Counted from the first letter of the stretch, positions 22,811-35,345 are shown. The stretch: 64,000 bases of DNA from Talpa occidentalis (GCF_014898055.3 NW_023601212.1:30864329-30928328), one strand, 5' to 3'. Numbers and translations: made by a program. The notes: generated from the letters alone by a model not told the origin.

Positions 22811-24063
22811 ATGTGGGGGCTGGATATGCAGACTTGATAGATATCAGAATACAAGTAACCTTAGAGGTCACGAGAGGGGAAGTGTTTAATCAGGAACAGC
22901 TAAAAGAGGGAGAAACCAGTACTTAAGAGAGTGAGAAGGAAGGGAAGCTAGTAGAGAAATGAGAAGGAAAGGAGATCGGAGGACAAAAGTAGGAGGAAAA
23001 TGCTTTATTCAAAATGAAAGAATGAAGAGTTTTGAAATACAAGATTGAGCCATTTTGTCAAATGCCATAAAAAAATTCACTAAGATAAAAATAAGATAAA
23101 TGCTAAAACACTGCACCTCAAGACTGGACTTTGGAAAAACATTGGAGACCTTAAGGCAATTTGTTTCAGCTGAGCAGAGAGAGGACAGTCCCAGTACAGC
23201 ACCTCGGAATGAGAGCGGGAGATAAAGAAATAGAGATGGCAAATGCAGCCCTTCTCTCGCGTGACCTTTGAGAAAGGACAGAGGAAGACAGAATAGATGC
23301 TGAATAAAGAATAGGTCTATCGGTTCACCAAGCTGTAGCCATGATCCAAGAGAAGGAAAAGAAAGGCCTCACCTGGAAAAGCAAACATTGACATACAAAG
23401 TCAGCCAGGGACTGCCCTTACTTTTCTAATTACCAGTTTATATTAAATTCCTTAAAGAAAAGCCTGACATTTTAGTCTATTTTAAAAAATATTATATTAA
23501 TAACAGTCTGACATATTTAATCCATTCAACTAGAAATTACTTGTTTCCCCTAGAACTAAAAGAGTTCTAGGAGTGGGAACAAAGCAAGGTGTTTTATTTG
23601 TTCTAAGTATTTTGCATTTTCTTCAAAAACTTAGGCCCTATGATTTATTACTGATAAGTACTTTATAATGAAGTGTTAGCAAGGAATGCACTTGAAGTGC
23701 CTTTAGCAAATTTAATTTTTAAGTGCATAATAAAGTCAGAAAATTGACTCTAAGGACAAGCACGTACATCTCCAACTTGTTCTCTCTCCGTGATATTCCG
23801 GTGTCTCTGCTCAGTTCATGCGCAAGCGATAGGTTGGGAAATGCCACATCTTCCCACTGTCTAGAACTGGAGAAATGGGTCCAAGGGTTTCCCTTCAATT
23901 TACCAGGGCCCAATGGGCAAGAAAATAACATCTATTGTGAATATCAAGATATGCAATAACTTTCCATATTTACCAGCATACAATAAACCACATTTATTTT
24001 ATACCTTGTACATAGCAGGCATAGGGAGGAGACACAAGAACTAGAAAGGTATTACTGGACTTT
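22811..24063. other. Unassigned DNA, partly purine-rich
   Basis: The GA-rich stretch about 22870-23300 could be antisense L2 but is not clear enough. 23400-24060 is AT-rich, with nothing recognised. Confidence 0.4.
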
Positions 24064-24076
24064 AAAGCACACTCAG

Positions 24077-24344
24077 GGGCCTCTCTGGTGGCACAAGGGT
24101 TTAAGACTTAGCACTATGAAGCTATCCATTGCCACTGTGGCACGAGATCGATTCCCGGCCAGGGAGTTAACCCACATGGCACAGCAGACCTCTCCTGACT
24201 TGCCCGCTACTTTCCTCAGCAGTGCATTTCAGTCAGTCTGCCTGTTCTGCTCCCCACTCTGTCTCTGGTGAATCCTCACATGCCCCACATCTCTGGCCTG
24301 TACCCCAGTTCTTATATGCAAAAATAAATAAACCTTTAAAACAA
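24077..24344 (+). mobile_element. tRNA-derived SINE
   Basis: Head gggcctctctggtggcacaa, B box agatcgattccc near 24147, tail aaaataaataaacctttaaa. Exact 13-bp TSD aaagcacactcag at 24064-24076 and 24345-24357. Confidence 0.96.
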
Positions 24345-24399
24345 AAAGCACACTCAGCCCCACTGCAGCTATGAGACAGATGCAATGGCCACTCTGGCT

Positions 24400-24740
24400 A
24401 TGGGAAAACCAAAGAAGACAGAGATGGGCCCTGGATAGTCAAGTCCAATCCAGATTAGAGGATGAAGGAAGCTCTAGCAGATGAGAGACTCATAGACGGT
24501 CACTCTGTCTGAGGACAAAACTGTAGATGGCCTAAAGAATGGAGAGAAGGTGCAGGGAGAGTGAGGGATGCAGTGGGCTGGTGAGAAAGGGCCTTGACTG
24601 CCTAAGGAAGGAACATGGACTTGATACAACCAGCACACAGGAGCTGGAAGCCCTGCACACATGAACAGTTCACCACTGAATATTGGTTTGGCTGAAGAGG
24701 TGTATAAGGAAAATTGATCTGGCATGTAAGAATAGAGAAG
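24400..24740 (-). mobile_element. Possible antisense L2 body
   Basis: 'gagaaagggccttgactgcc' and 'gaacatggacttgat' around 24582-24620 resemble the antisense L2 ORF segment that also occurs near 20870-20960. Weak. Confidence 0.35.
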
Positions 24741-24954
24741 AGATATTTTGAAAGGAAAGCTAAAAGACAGCAATTATTGCAGCCTTGGTCTATGAAGTGC
24801 ACTTGAACTTGGCTAATTTTAGAAAAAAGGAATAAAAGTAAAAAAAGTAAAAACTCTGCCAAATAAGAACTGACAGAAAAGCATGACGGCTAAGTCATGA
24901 TGTTTCCAAATTTTAAACCAGGTAATGAAGAGGCCAAAGTGAACTCATTTTTAT

Positions 24955-25150
24955 TTAGTGACTATCAGATGCTAGATGCTGTATTAGTTATTTCACAATG
25001 TTATCCTGTTTTATCTTCATGAAACACTTATAAGGAGAAAAGAATTAAGATTCAGAGCTTAATTTGTGCAAGGTCACATAGCAAGCTTTGGTGAAGGTGA
25101 ATCCAAACATGAGCCTTTGACTGTAAGGCCAGGACTCTCTACCGCAAAAT
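24955..25150 (-). mobile_element. MIR SINE, antisense
   Basis: 'ttagtgactatcagatgcta', 'gtgcaaggtcacatagcaag' and 'gtaaggccaggactct' are in antisense MIR order. Confidence 0.75.
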
Positions 25151-26439
25151 GTTCTGTGGAGAGTTAGCCTTGATTTTACAGCTCAAAAATGTGACTTTAA
25201 ACATTGGCCTTCACCACACCTTCTGCATACTTCAGGCAATCCCAGCCACTGCTATCCAATGCATCATGGGTTTCCTCTGCCTTTTCTGCTCCTAGCCCCA
25301 CCAGCTCCTATTCTTTCTATTTTCTCTTCCTTGTCTCTGTTAAGATGTAAAGTTTCAGTCCTAATATCATCTTTCCTGTGGAGCTTTTCCATTTTCCCCA
25401 ACCCCGCCATTGATCCACCTCACCTGTGCTAACCTCCTTACTCCACTTACATTGCAGGTATTGGGATGCTGGCCTCACCCACAATATTAGCTTGCAGCTT
25501 CTTGAGAATAAAATAACTTATTGATTCAGTGATCTTCATAATTCCTCCATAATAGGATTTTATTGGACAAGAACACAGAGGAGGTGAAAAGAGGAGAGAA
25601 GGAAAGGCACAGGGTTTCAGGAAAGGCAAGATGTGTTGCAGCCACGTAAGCTGAAGGAACAGCAGTATAGGGTATGAAATTACCCTGAACTTGGAGGTGA
25701 GTCACTTCAACACTCTGGATTCCAGCTCTTTCTCCAAAATAAAAGAGGTTTGGACACATGACAATCCCTAAAATCATGTCCAATTTTAATATTCTGTCCC
25801 TGATGTTTGTAGGAAGAAAGTATAAATCTAAACTCTGATCATCTTATTAAACTCAGATGTTTTCACTTTATAACAAATCAACTTCATTGCAGTAGTCAGC
25901 TTGAACAAACCAGTTCACCACAAGCCCAGCGTGGAGATGGCTCAGCTGACCACCAGGAAGGGATTGAAAAGGGTCCCCTGCCCTTATAAATCAGAGTGGA
26001 TAGTCCTGCTCCCAGCCTGGGTAAAGTGCTGTGGTTTATTTGCATAACAATTACAGCATTAGGAAGGCTACTGATTGGAAAGCTCTTTCAGCACATCCAA
26101 ATTATGATGGCTTTCCAAAGGTAGCTGCTTTCTTTCTGAACAGCTGCTGGTGGTCTGCTCCATCTTCAGTAATCATAGGGGAGAATGCACCTCCAGCTTC
26201 GAAAGTTGCTTTTCTGAGTGAGTGTCAATTCCAGCATCTCTCCACATCAAAATCTCTATTGTGAAGCCATTGCCAAGAGACCTTTCCCAAGCAGTTCAGC
26301 AGAGATCCTTCCAGACCACAGATCTGAAGGATAAACAGAGCCAGAGTCTGCACCCAAGAACCAAGTTGGGCAAATGTCTTTTGGGGTTGGCCCAGGCTGA
26401 TGCCAACTCCAACAAGTGTTCAAGGTAACAGAAGTCACT
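25151..26439. other. Unassigned DNA
   Basis: Mostly unassigned. About 25250-25400 is pyrimidine-rich and may be decayed L2 sense sequence. 26040-26430 has no match that I recognise. Confidence 0.4.
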
Positions 26440-26520
26440 TAGTTACTTATGAAACAAATGTTCAGGACTTACTGTGCCCAGCACTGCACCAAACACCAAG
26501 ATGGAAAGGCCTGATCTGAC
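26440..26520 (-). mobile_element. L2 terminus fragment, antisense
   Basis: 'atgaaacaaatgttcaggac' and 'ttactgtgcccagcactgca' match the antisense L2 end. Confidence 0.55.
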
Positions 26521-26564
26521 TCATTCCTCCCAGTCTAGTGAATGACGCGGATGAGCTCTGCAAC

Positions 26565-26700
26565 GTGTGTTTGTCCCTACTCCTCATGCTATTTGTGCTG
26601 TAATTGCGTATTATCCTGTCTGATTCACTGTGTAAGCTCCTGGAGAGCAGAGATCATGTCTTATTTTTCTCTCACCTCATCCCCAAACAATAGCTGAATA
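26565..26700 (+). mobile_element. L2 3' UTR fragment, sense
   Basis: 'gtctgattcactgtgtaagc' and 'tcctggagagcagagatcat' follow the sense L2 3' UTR. Confidence 0.6.
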
Positions 26701-26799
26701 GCAGAAGCACTTTGAGAGCAAGGCTGAAGTCTTGTATTTCTTCTTCCTGAGCTCCCATATCACCCAGCAAAGTTCTTTATATCAAGTGTTCACAAAGCA

Positions 26800-26828
26800 C
26801 TATATATATATCTGCATATATATATTTA
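26800..26828. repeat. (TA)n microsatellite
   Basis: Imperfect atatatatat/gcatatatatat run. Confidence 0.8.
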
Positions 26829-27364
26829 AAACAAAAATATCATCATGTCTTGCCCACACTCAGCTATGTGTATTTCTGAGGCTAAGCCAATTATGTTGAT
26901 TGCCTGCTCTATTTGTAAGCTTGAAGGAAAACAAAGAGAGAGATTAAAGAGGGTGCTAAGTAATTGCCTTCTTAATAAGTACTACTGTTTGCCAGCCACA
27001 TCCCCAGGTTCTCATCCACAAATTTAGAATTTTCTGCACACTGTGGAAGTTTCTTAGAGGGCCATGATCTTACATAGGGACAAGAGTATCATCAGAACTT
27101 TGTTTTGCAGAGCTTTGGAATTCTGAAAATCACCATTCGTCAAGCAAAGCTATTGCTCACTCTCCTGGTGACCCGTGTCAAACACAGAAAGCTGATTGCC
27201 TATCGCATTTCATCCAGATACTGGTGAGACATGTCATCATCTCCACCTGCAGATTAGAGCTGCTGAGACTAAACCACCTTAAGATGATAGCTATGTTTAA
27301 TTGAGCTGTCAGTATTTTTCAAAAATGAAAGTGAGAGTGTTTCAGCTACTCTGTTATTATTCAG
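26829..27364. other. Unassigned DNA
   Basis: No feature recognised. Confidence 0.45.
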
Positions 27365-27530
27365 GTTGAATTTCACAAATATTTATTAAGTGCTTATGAT
27401 GTAATCTTGGTAAATACATTATATTCCTCAGTGTGGGGACCTTGGGGAAACAAGATGTAAACAAGTGTGCTTATTATTTAGTGCACTGAATAAGACATAC
27501 TGATAAATAATTGTATTACAGAGTGCCATG
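27365..27530 (-). mobile_element. L2-like terminus, antisense
   Basis: 'tttcacaaatatttattaag' and 'tgcttatgatgtaatcttgg' resemble the antisense L2 end, with faded L2 body after it. Confidence 0.5.
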
Positions 27531-27534
27531 AGAT

Positions 27535-27735
27535 TTATGATCTTATTTAATCCTTACACTATGTGTAAGGTCAACACAATGCTGACCATCATTTTCCCCT
27601 TTTCCCAGCTACACTAGGAAACATATGGTTTTAAGATCTCATTTATCCAGGGTAAAGGGACCAACTGCTAGAGTCGGAATGGGAGCTCCGGTCGTGAAAG
27701 TGCATTGCCCTGTACTCTTTATCACCAGGTATACT
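27535..27735 (-). mobile_element. MIR SINE, antisense
   Basis: 'gatcttatttaatccttaca' starts the antisense MIR 3' side. 'agagtcggaatgggagct' and 'cctgtactctttatca' mark its core. The copy is diverged. Confidence 0.6.
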
Positions 27736-28223
27736 GCCTTCCAGCTGACACCAGGGCCTTCCTAAATTACAACCAAAGGCCACTGATTGTTGACTGAACC
27801 ACAAACAGTGAATATTAGCCAGTCTCAGACTCTACACATTGCCTACACTGGCTTAAAAGCATGATAGGATATTTACAGTAAGAATCTTGAGATTCCAATG
27901 ACTAGTGTCAAATATCCAGACTTTGTCTCCTGTGTCATATTTGAATTTGTAATTCACTTCCTCTCTAGACTGTCTTATATTCTTGACCCAGTGTCTTTTG
28001 TACACCCAACCCCTTGCTTCCATCACTGCCTGTCCCACAGTTCCCTTGCACTGGATATGGATAATCTACTTGAAACAAGCTCTCCCATGTGCTCAACCTA
28101 TTAGTATGTATCTCTCTACCATCCAGTGCCTTGTTCCTTTCATTAGCCACCTGTACCTCCCTTAACATCAAGAGCAAGTGTTTATTCTCCTCTTCCCTAC
28201 AACCATAAATTTACTCCTCAACA
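27736..28223. other. Unassigned DNA
   Basis: No feature recognised. Confidence 0.45.
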
Positions 28224-28238
28224 CATAATCTGATTTTT

Positions 28239-28354
28239 TTATTTTTTATTTATATCTTCTACATCATTGTGTGTTTCTCATAAAATTCCCACTACCAATT
28301 CACCCATAAACCATCACCATAGTCCCTATGCTCTGCTCTCCCCTGTTTTGATCC
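28239..28354 (-). mobile_element. 116-bp L1-like 3' end insertion, antisense
   Basis: T-rich left edge (antisense poly-A) followed by about 95 bp of unique-looking 3' UTR sequence ('cattgtgtgtttctcataaa', 'accataaaccatcacc'-like). Exact 15-bp TSD cataatctgattttt at 28224-28238 and 28355-28369 shows target-primed insertion. The L1 family is inferred from the tail orientation and loose likeness to 18395-18840. Confidence 0.85.
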
Positions 28355-28429
28355 CATAATCTGATTTTTATGCTCGACATGCCTCTGAGAGTTCCCTAAA
28401 ATTGGACACCCTGATCTCCTGTACTAGGT

Positions 28430-28934
28430 AACCTGTTGCTATGTAACGCACATTCACAGCTTGAAGCAACACTTGTTTTTTCATAGTTCCTGTGGACCCG
28501 GCATCCTGTAACAGGTTAGTTGGGTCGTTTGCTCAGAGCGAAAATGAAGGTGTGGGCTGACTGGGGCTGCGGTCTTATCCGAAGCTTGGAATCTTCCTCC
28601 AGGCTTACTATTTGTGTGCAGAATCTGGTTCCTTGTGGTTGTGGAGCTATAATTCCTATTTGCTTGCTATTTTTGGCAAGATTCCCCTGTCAGCTACAAG
28701 AGATCACTCTTAGGTGCTTGTCCGTGGAAGCTGACTGTGACAGAACCCTCTGTAGACAGTGTAGACCTATTATGGTTTGCTTTTTCAAGGCCAGCAGGGG
28801 AAATTTTTATCATTTTCAAGTCCTCTTTCAAAAAGTTCACTTGGGTAGGCCAGGCCCTTCCGCAACCTCCCGTTTAATTTACTCAAATCAACTGCTCAAG
28901 GGCCCTACTTACATGTTCAAAATTGCTTCTCCCT
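28430..28934 (-). mobile_element. MaLR/MLT-like LTR relic, antisense
   Basis: 'aacctgttgctatgtaacgc' followed by 'cagcttgaagcaacacttg', 'ttttttcatagttcctgtgg' and 'gtgggctgactggggctg' is the order seen when an MLT1-type LTR is read backwards. An open frame of 220 codons (28520-29182) runs through this LTR and into the next SINE, so it is not a gene. Subfamily not fixed. Confidence 0.6.
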
Positions 28935-29206
28935 GGGCCTCCCTGGTGGCAAAAGGGGTTAAGCACAGCATTGTGAAGCTATCCACAGCCTCTGTAGATG
29001 AGTTCAAGCCCTGGCCGGCCAGGTTGCTACACACAATGCACAGCAGACCTCTCCGGTCTCACCCGCTGCTCTCCTCAGCAGTGTATTTCAGTCAGTCTGC
29101 CTGTTGTGCTCCCCACTCTGTCTCTGTTGAATCCTCTCACCTCCCGCACCTCTGGCCTGTGCCCCAGTTCTTGTGTGCATAAATAAATAAATCTTTAAAA
29201 TAAAAT
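28935..29206 (+). mobile_element. tRNA-derived SINE
   Basis: Head gggcctccctggtggcaaaa, B box region near 29002 ('gagttcaagccctggccgg'), tail gcataaataaataaatctt. No clear TSD seen. It sits at the end of the LTR relic. Confidence 0.93.
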
Positions 29207-29499
29207 ACATCAGATAGGTATCAAGTAAAACTGCATTTATTAAAACCTAATCCTGGGCATATCCTACCATGGTCACAAGTCCCACCCACACTCAGCAGGA
29301 GGCATCATGTGCACCTGTCTGTAGGGCCTCTTAGAATCCTGACTACCCACTGCTGGATTTCCAAGTCTCTTCTAATAGACTTGGACTACCCTTTTCCTCA
29401 CATCAAATTCTACTGTTCTGCTAATCTGACCATATTTTCTCTTGTTTTTCCAATTATCTCCAATTTTCTACTTTCTTCATAAGTTCTGATTTTTTTGTG
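29207..29499. other. Unassigned DNA
   Basis: No feature recognised. Confidence 0.4.
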
Positions 29500-29840
29500 T
29501 TCTGTCCTGAATTACTGATTTTTCCACAAGGATCACTCCATATCATGCCTCAGACGACTCAAACATAGACCACCCCCGACTCTGTCTGGAATGTCTTTCT
29601 TAGGTGCACTCTTTTCTTCTATTTAGCTTCCATTCACCCTTCAGAAATCACATCAAGCATCAACTAAATCAAAATTTATTTTGATTTCTCTTCTCCTCAG
29701 TCTAATGGAGAAGATCTGTTTGTTTTTTCTCATAGCATTTCATGTAAATTCTAAGCTAGCTCTTTTGTTTTAGAACAATCACTGATTTATTCATCTATCA
29801 CTATGACGACTCCTTGTGATCATAGAAAATATCTTAGATT
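29500..29840 (+). mobile_element. L2 3' region, sense
   Basis: 'ctgtctggaatgtctttctt', 'ccattcacccttcagaaatc' and 'ctcatagcatttcatgtaaa' are in L2 3' order. Diverged. Confidence 0.6.
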
Positions 29841-30654
29841 TTTTTTAAATGCCAGCTACCACAGGCGTTACTCAATAAACATTCTCAACATGAAAGAAAG
29901 TGTAATCATGTTACAAATGGAGAAACTGAGGATAATTAGGGTTAAGTAAACCACTAAATACCACACATTTATACCTCAGAGAAGGAGAAAAGAAGCACTT
30001 CTCCGGCAGACTCTGGAGCCATCTACCCACTTAGAACTGGATATCTGAGGTCATTTAGGATTTAGGAATATGGCATGACTATTACCAAAATATATCCCCT
30101 CATTGGAATAAATACCTAACATTTTGCCTGGACCATAATAGGTGACCTATTTGATAAAAGTATTTAAATGAAATCAAGGACTATTCAAACAATAAATAAT
30201 TAGAATTTGGAAATCATCAGAGTATTAAACTTGTAAGCCTTCTGTATCTGTGTAGCTTTAGAAAGGTTTTCTCCTATTAAATGGAAATTGAGTCTTAGCC
30301 TAGGATTTGGAATACCAAAACAAGAACAGGTAATTATTGGGAGTTAATTATGATCAGGGAAAAAGAAAAGTCCAGTAAACTAAATAAGAAGTTCCCTATA
30401 GATTTCATGACTCTCTAGAGGCAAATTAAGTAAATCTACTGAACATGTAGAAAGAATTCCAATAATGAGTCTTGTAAAATTTGAACCTCTTAAGCTCCAC
30501 CTAACGGTTAATCTTACATGGTTAATCTTATCCAAACCCTTAAAGTAATGAACCAAAAATGATCCAAGAAGAACTTATGAATAGTAGAAAGGGCACAGGA
30601 TTTTAAGACAGGTTTTAAAATCTTCCTTCTCTGAGTGATTATGTGATCCATTCA
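29841..30654. other. Unassigned DNA
   Basis: About 29900-29985 ('caaatggagaaactgaggat') could be a MIR scrap. Nothing else recognised. Confidence 0.4.
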
Positions 30655-31380
30655 TGCTTGCATTCATTCACTCTCACTCATTCATTTATTCTTTTCACAT
30701 TTTATGCCAACCAATGTGCTAGGCAGTAGGGAACATCATGGTGAATAAGAATAGATTCCTGTCCTCTAGGAATTTACTGTCCTGTGTAGAAGACTGGTGA
30801 GTTAATAAGAAATGGTAGCACACTGAAAGGGCAATGAGAAGAAAATTAGAGAGCTAATAGTGTTTATGGGAGAGAGGGTAAAGGAAGGCATGGATGGAGG
30901 AAAGACTTCTAAATGGATGCTGAGGATCCAGGCAAGAGAGCATAAGGGAAAACAGACTTCAAAGTAGAAGTGAAAACATAACAAAGACCCAGAGGCCCTT
31001 GAAAGCATCTGGAATGGCAAGTGGTTCCTGGTGGCTGGAATATGGAGAAATAGAAGGTGGATGTGCTGTTGGCCCCAGAAGAGGATGCATAGATACATAG
31101 GGATGGGCAGGGAAGAGTATCTTGTGCTTGATAGAAAGTTTGAGTCAATTCTGAAAGCAAGGTTGAACTATCAAAAGATTCATAGCTGAGGTGGCATAAT
31201 AAAATCAGATTTGTGATTTCAATGATTTTTCTAGCCATAGTTGGGGAATGAATTTTAGGATATAAGAGGAGACCAGGCTGATAGACAGAACTAAGGCAGT
31301 TGTCATGGAATAAGGATATGGAGGGAAAACGAAGATCTGAAGACATGGGAACCAAGTATTAAAATAGGAATGGGAAACTA
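30655..31380 (-). mobile_element. Long L2 LINE, antisense
   Basis: Starts with antisense terminus 'attcattcactctcactcat' and 'aatgtgctaggcagtaggga', then 'gatagattcctgtcctctag'-like text. A long GA-rich body follows, with 'agacccagaggcccttgaaa' and 'ctggtggctggaatatgg' (antisense of the '-ggaatgctctt-' region and ORF). The frames at 30802-31355 on the minus strand correspond to the true L2 strand but carry no intact domain. Confidence 0.78.
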
Positions 31381-33909
31381 CTAACAATTTACCTTAAAAG
31401 TTTATTGTAAAACTTAATATAAGATAATGGATTTGAAACTGTCTCATGAATAATAATGTGCTGCTGGTTATTATAAACAAGATGGGAAAAATGGAATTTT
31501 CTTTCAAGTAGTCTAAACAATAAAACAAAGACAGCACACCCATGCCTTTGAAATGTCCATATCTCTCTTTTTATCAGGAAAATGTGGATAGTAGAAAAGG
31601 ATTAAAGATGCTCCAGAGTGGAGGATAGTGGTCAGTGTTTCAGCCAAAAAATAATGTCCACAGCCCACTCCCCACTCAGGTTGGTGTTCTCTGCCTCTTC
31701 TATCTTAACCTCAGGGTAAAATGGCAGTTTTATTAATATTAATATACTTGCATAAAGTGCTAATTTACTCCATCATTTTCCTAATTAGCTCTATTGAATT
31801 GTGAGACTCATCTGCATGAATAATGAATCCCTATATGCCTTTTCCAATGTCTGTCTCATCTCTGCCAAGGGATATACAGAAAGCAAGACATATTCATCTG
31901 TAATCCTTTGATCATTTTGGAGAAAGATAGTCTGCTTTCTGAGAAGATGGTAAGGGCATCAAGAATGTCCATTAATTAAATGTGGACAGAAATTGGGAGG
32001 ACTGCTCTGCCTTTCTTTTAGAATGAAATGGAGATTTGGCTTTAGGTTTTTCCAGCTCTGTCATTTCCTCTTGGAGTGTACTAATGAGTATAGCTTTTTT
32101 TCTAGTTCTGACACAATTTCATTCCATCTGCTAACATTGTAGGATAGAAGATTAAAGGCGGTGAGGTGAGGTTAAGAATAGTGGATTTATTTGATCGAAG
32201 AATAAAAGAAACCCATGCTTCCTTTATTCTCTGAACTAATTATTTCAATTGGGTTGAAAGTAGAGCTATTCATAAAATTGACAAAAATTAATTTCAAGAA
32301 CATTTAAAGAACTCCTAAAAATAAGCCAATGAGGAGAATGCAGCAAACTGATAAAAAATGGCCATAATAAATGAACAGGCATAGCAGAGAGCAAAGAACA
32401 CATATGAAGAGTTGTTCTAATTATAGTCTAAGGCAAACTATAATTACATATGATTTTACAGTTCAGTCTAAGAGCAAAAATTAAAATGTCTCATACTACC
32501 AAGTATTGGAGAAGCTATGGTTCCTGGGATTTCTATGCACTGCTAGTGTGAGTATAAACTGATAATTTCATAAGCAGTTAGGGAATACCTTCTTTATTTA
32601 AACATTCCCAAACTCTGGAATCCAGGAATTTCACTCCTCAGTATATTTGTTCATAGCAACCTTGTCTATAATTGGGAAAAAATCATGGATTCCACTTAAA
32701 TACTCACCAGCACAAAAGTGGATCAATCAGGTGAGGCATGTTTACAAATTAGAATTATATGCAGACAAAATGCAAAGCAAACCAAACAAAGTACAGCAGA
32801 AACCTAAACCCAAACCCATTGCTATGGATGATCTTAAAAATATAAGAAGAGGAAAAGCACCCCCCCCAAAACTGCATATATTTGAACTGCATGCCTTTTT
32901 AATGAAGACAAAAAAGCAGAAAACAAAACCAAACCATTTAAAAACTCATATATATGTGATGCAATTATATAAAAATGAAAGTGTGAGTTGCAAAGAGAAG
33001 TCTGGATGGCAGTGGCCTTGGAGAAGGAAGAAATGTTGGCAGTTGAGATGTAGGTTAATGCCAAGGTCTTTACCTTTGGAGTTTTTGGAGGGAATGTAGA
33101 TCCATGTTTGCTTGTCAGATTGTTTTTAAAAAGATAAATAAAAGGAGGGATGACACTGTGAATAATCCAACTCTGTGCACTGAAGTTTCATTTAGAAAAT
33201 GGAAAACATCAACCATCAAATGTCTCTTAAATTTGTAATGAAGTGTTCTTTTTTTTCCAAAGGAAAAAAAAGTCCTTCTACTCTATCATTAATTTAGATA
33301 GTTCTATAACTATTGATTCTATCAGATATACATGAATTAGAATGGCTGAGGCTGACTGGTTCTTGAGATTTGGGCAATGGGTGTTGCACCCTTATGTGGG
33401 AGCACAAGAGTTGATGAGGAGGAAAACTATGGTCAGATCCCCATATCAGCTACAGTTCAAGTGGTGACTGTGAACGGGCTGAGTGACACTACAAGGACGT
33501 CCAGAGAGACAGACTCTCAGGCACAGCTCACTGGGTAGATGGTTAAAGGGGTTCCAAGCACCTTTGTTTACCTTTAAATCCTAACTCTGCAAAGAAACAT
33601 TCGTATAGCTTTCTTCTCAGGCATCTTCCCACCCAACGATCCTGTCAGTGCAACTCAGCAGAAAGTGCAGACACCACTTTATGTCCTGTGGGCTACCCAG
33701 CGGATTCTCACAACATCCTTACTGGCTGGGTTGACTTTGTTTTGTTGACATAGGAAAGAGGTGCAGCATGGAGAGACAGTAATTGACCACCTAGACATGC
33801 AAATTCCAATCTCCCGCCTGCCATGTTCTTTCCAAGAAGCCATCCAAAGAGAACAGGACTGGGTGGAAACAGGGAAGTCAGACTAACATTTATCGGAAAC
33901 ATATGTCAG
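31381..33909. other. Unassigned DNA
   Basis: About 2.5 kb without a recognised gene or clear repeat. A 150-codon frame (32647-33099) is lysine- and proline-rich from A-rich DNA. 'tactaccaagtattggagaag' and 'aatttcactcctcagtatat' (32490-32660) recall L1 3' sequence but are too faded to call. Confidence 0.4.
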
Positions 33910-34029
33910 TGTATTGCAATCTTTAACTCATTCACTATTTACAGTATCACAGAAGGTGAGCACTGTCATGTCTCCCTTGGAAGGAGACAAAAATGAAAAC
34001 TTCTAGCTGTATGAAAGAGAGCAAGAATC

Positions 34030-34175
34030 TCAAACACTCTAAAGCCCCACTTCCTTAGCTGTAAAATAGAGATTGTAATAGTAATCAACCTCCTGGAATT
34101 ATTGGAAGGATTAGTGAGATGAATTAGCTATTGTGTTTAAGTCGCACAAAGTTGATAAATGGAAATAGGATGAAA
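34030..34175 (+). mobile_element. MIR SINE, sense (3' half)
   Basis: 'cccacttccttagctgtaaa' and 'atagagattgtaatagtaat' followed by 'ggaattattggaaggattag' is the MIR 3' half. Confidence 0.7.
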
Positions 34176-34850
34176 CCCATAGGTATTTGATTCCAATTGC
34201 TGCCTTTTCTGCTAAACCCACGTTACCCAATAGAGGAATGCAACAGATGATGCAGGCAATGTAGGGTGATCAGCTAAACAAACAATGACAACCCAATGCT
34301 GAGACTGACTGCCCAACACTGCCAGGAGAGAAAAGGCTTCTTACCAAGTAGCCTTCTTTATACCTGCCAGAGCTTCACCAAAGCCATCCCTGTACTACTC
34401 AGCTATTATTAGAACCATAAACTAGAAAATCTTTGACTAACAAGAGACTCAAACATCAATTTTCATCCTGCATCTGCTTTAAAGTGTAGGAGCAAAGTTT
34501 GATTATCAGTGACATTTTCTCATTGGAAAGATTGCCTGGATCATATTTGTATTCATTTTCATAAATGCAATATACCAGTCACTAATAGAACAAAATCTAC
34601 TAATTAAGTTTCATTCAATAATGCGTTTTTCACCTTAGCTTAGCAGTGTCCTTGTACGTGTCTGCCAGTGTAGTGCTAATAATGTCTTATTTAGCTTATA
34701 AATGGTGCTTATCATTAAATTTGAAATATTAACAAACATCAATGAGCCCACAGTGACAGTATAGTAAATAATTTGAAAGGGCGCTACACTGTAGACCTAT
34801 TTTTGCTTAATTTAATTTAACTTCATTTATTTATTAAAAATTAAACATAT
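34176..34850. other. Unassigned, AT-rich in the right part
   Basis: 34550-34850 is AT-rich, free of recognised repeats, and contains many TAAT/ATTA motifs. It may be conserved non-coding DNA but is not testable here. Confidence 0.35.
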
Positions 34851-34890
34851 GGATTGGGCAGGATGCTCGGCTGCCATGGCAGCCCAATCC
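34851..34890. repeat. Nested palindrome
   Basis: ggctgccatggcagcc at 34869-34884 is a perfect 16-bp palindrome. It sits in a larger inverted repeat, ggattgggc (34851-34859) and gcccaatcc (34882-34890). Confidence 0.9.
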
Positions 34891-35229
34891 TGCATTATAT
34901 GCCTGAAACAGGAAATACAGAAACTGCAGCGAACCTGAGGCTCAAGCCTCTGTAGGAAAGGCTCTTTTTATAATCCCTTAGATCTTGCATGGGCAAACTG
35001 TTTGTGCCCCTATATCCCACGTCTCCCAAGATTGATTTTTGATGCCTGCATTCACTGAAGTTTACCTTGAGAGTTAAGAACTTGGGTTAAGTTAATTAAT
35101 ATAATTTCAATATTCATCATTGGAAAAGCATTATACTATCTATATTGTCAATATTTATATATAGGGCTTCAGTGTTTATGGCATGAGTGGAGTTTGGGGA
35201 GGACCTATATATTAGTCAATGGAAAACAC
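34891..35229. other. Unassigned DNA
   Basis: No feature recognised. Confidence 0.4.
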
Positions 35230-35345
35230 ATTTTTTTAAAAGATTTATTTATTTATACAAGAACCGGGGTACAGGCCAGATATGCGGGAAGGTGAGAGGA
35301 TTTACCAGAGACAGAGCAGGGAACAGAAAAGGCAGACTGACTTTC
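35230..35345 (-). mobile_element. 5'-truncated SINE, antisense
   Basis: aaaagatttatttatttata followed by caagaaccggggtacaggcc is the reverse complement of the SINE tail and 3' body seen in the other copies. It extends to about 35345 ('ggcagactgactt'). The tRNA-like head is missing. It is the only copy on this strand. No TSD seen. Confidence 0.92.

Noticed and set aside
28520..29182. 220-codon open frame
   Set aside because: Its first part reads an antisense LTR and its last part a SINE; not a gene.
32647..33099. 150-codon Lys/Pro-rich frame
   Set aside because: A by-product of A-rich DNA without any conserved motif.
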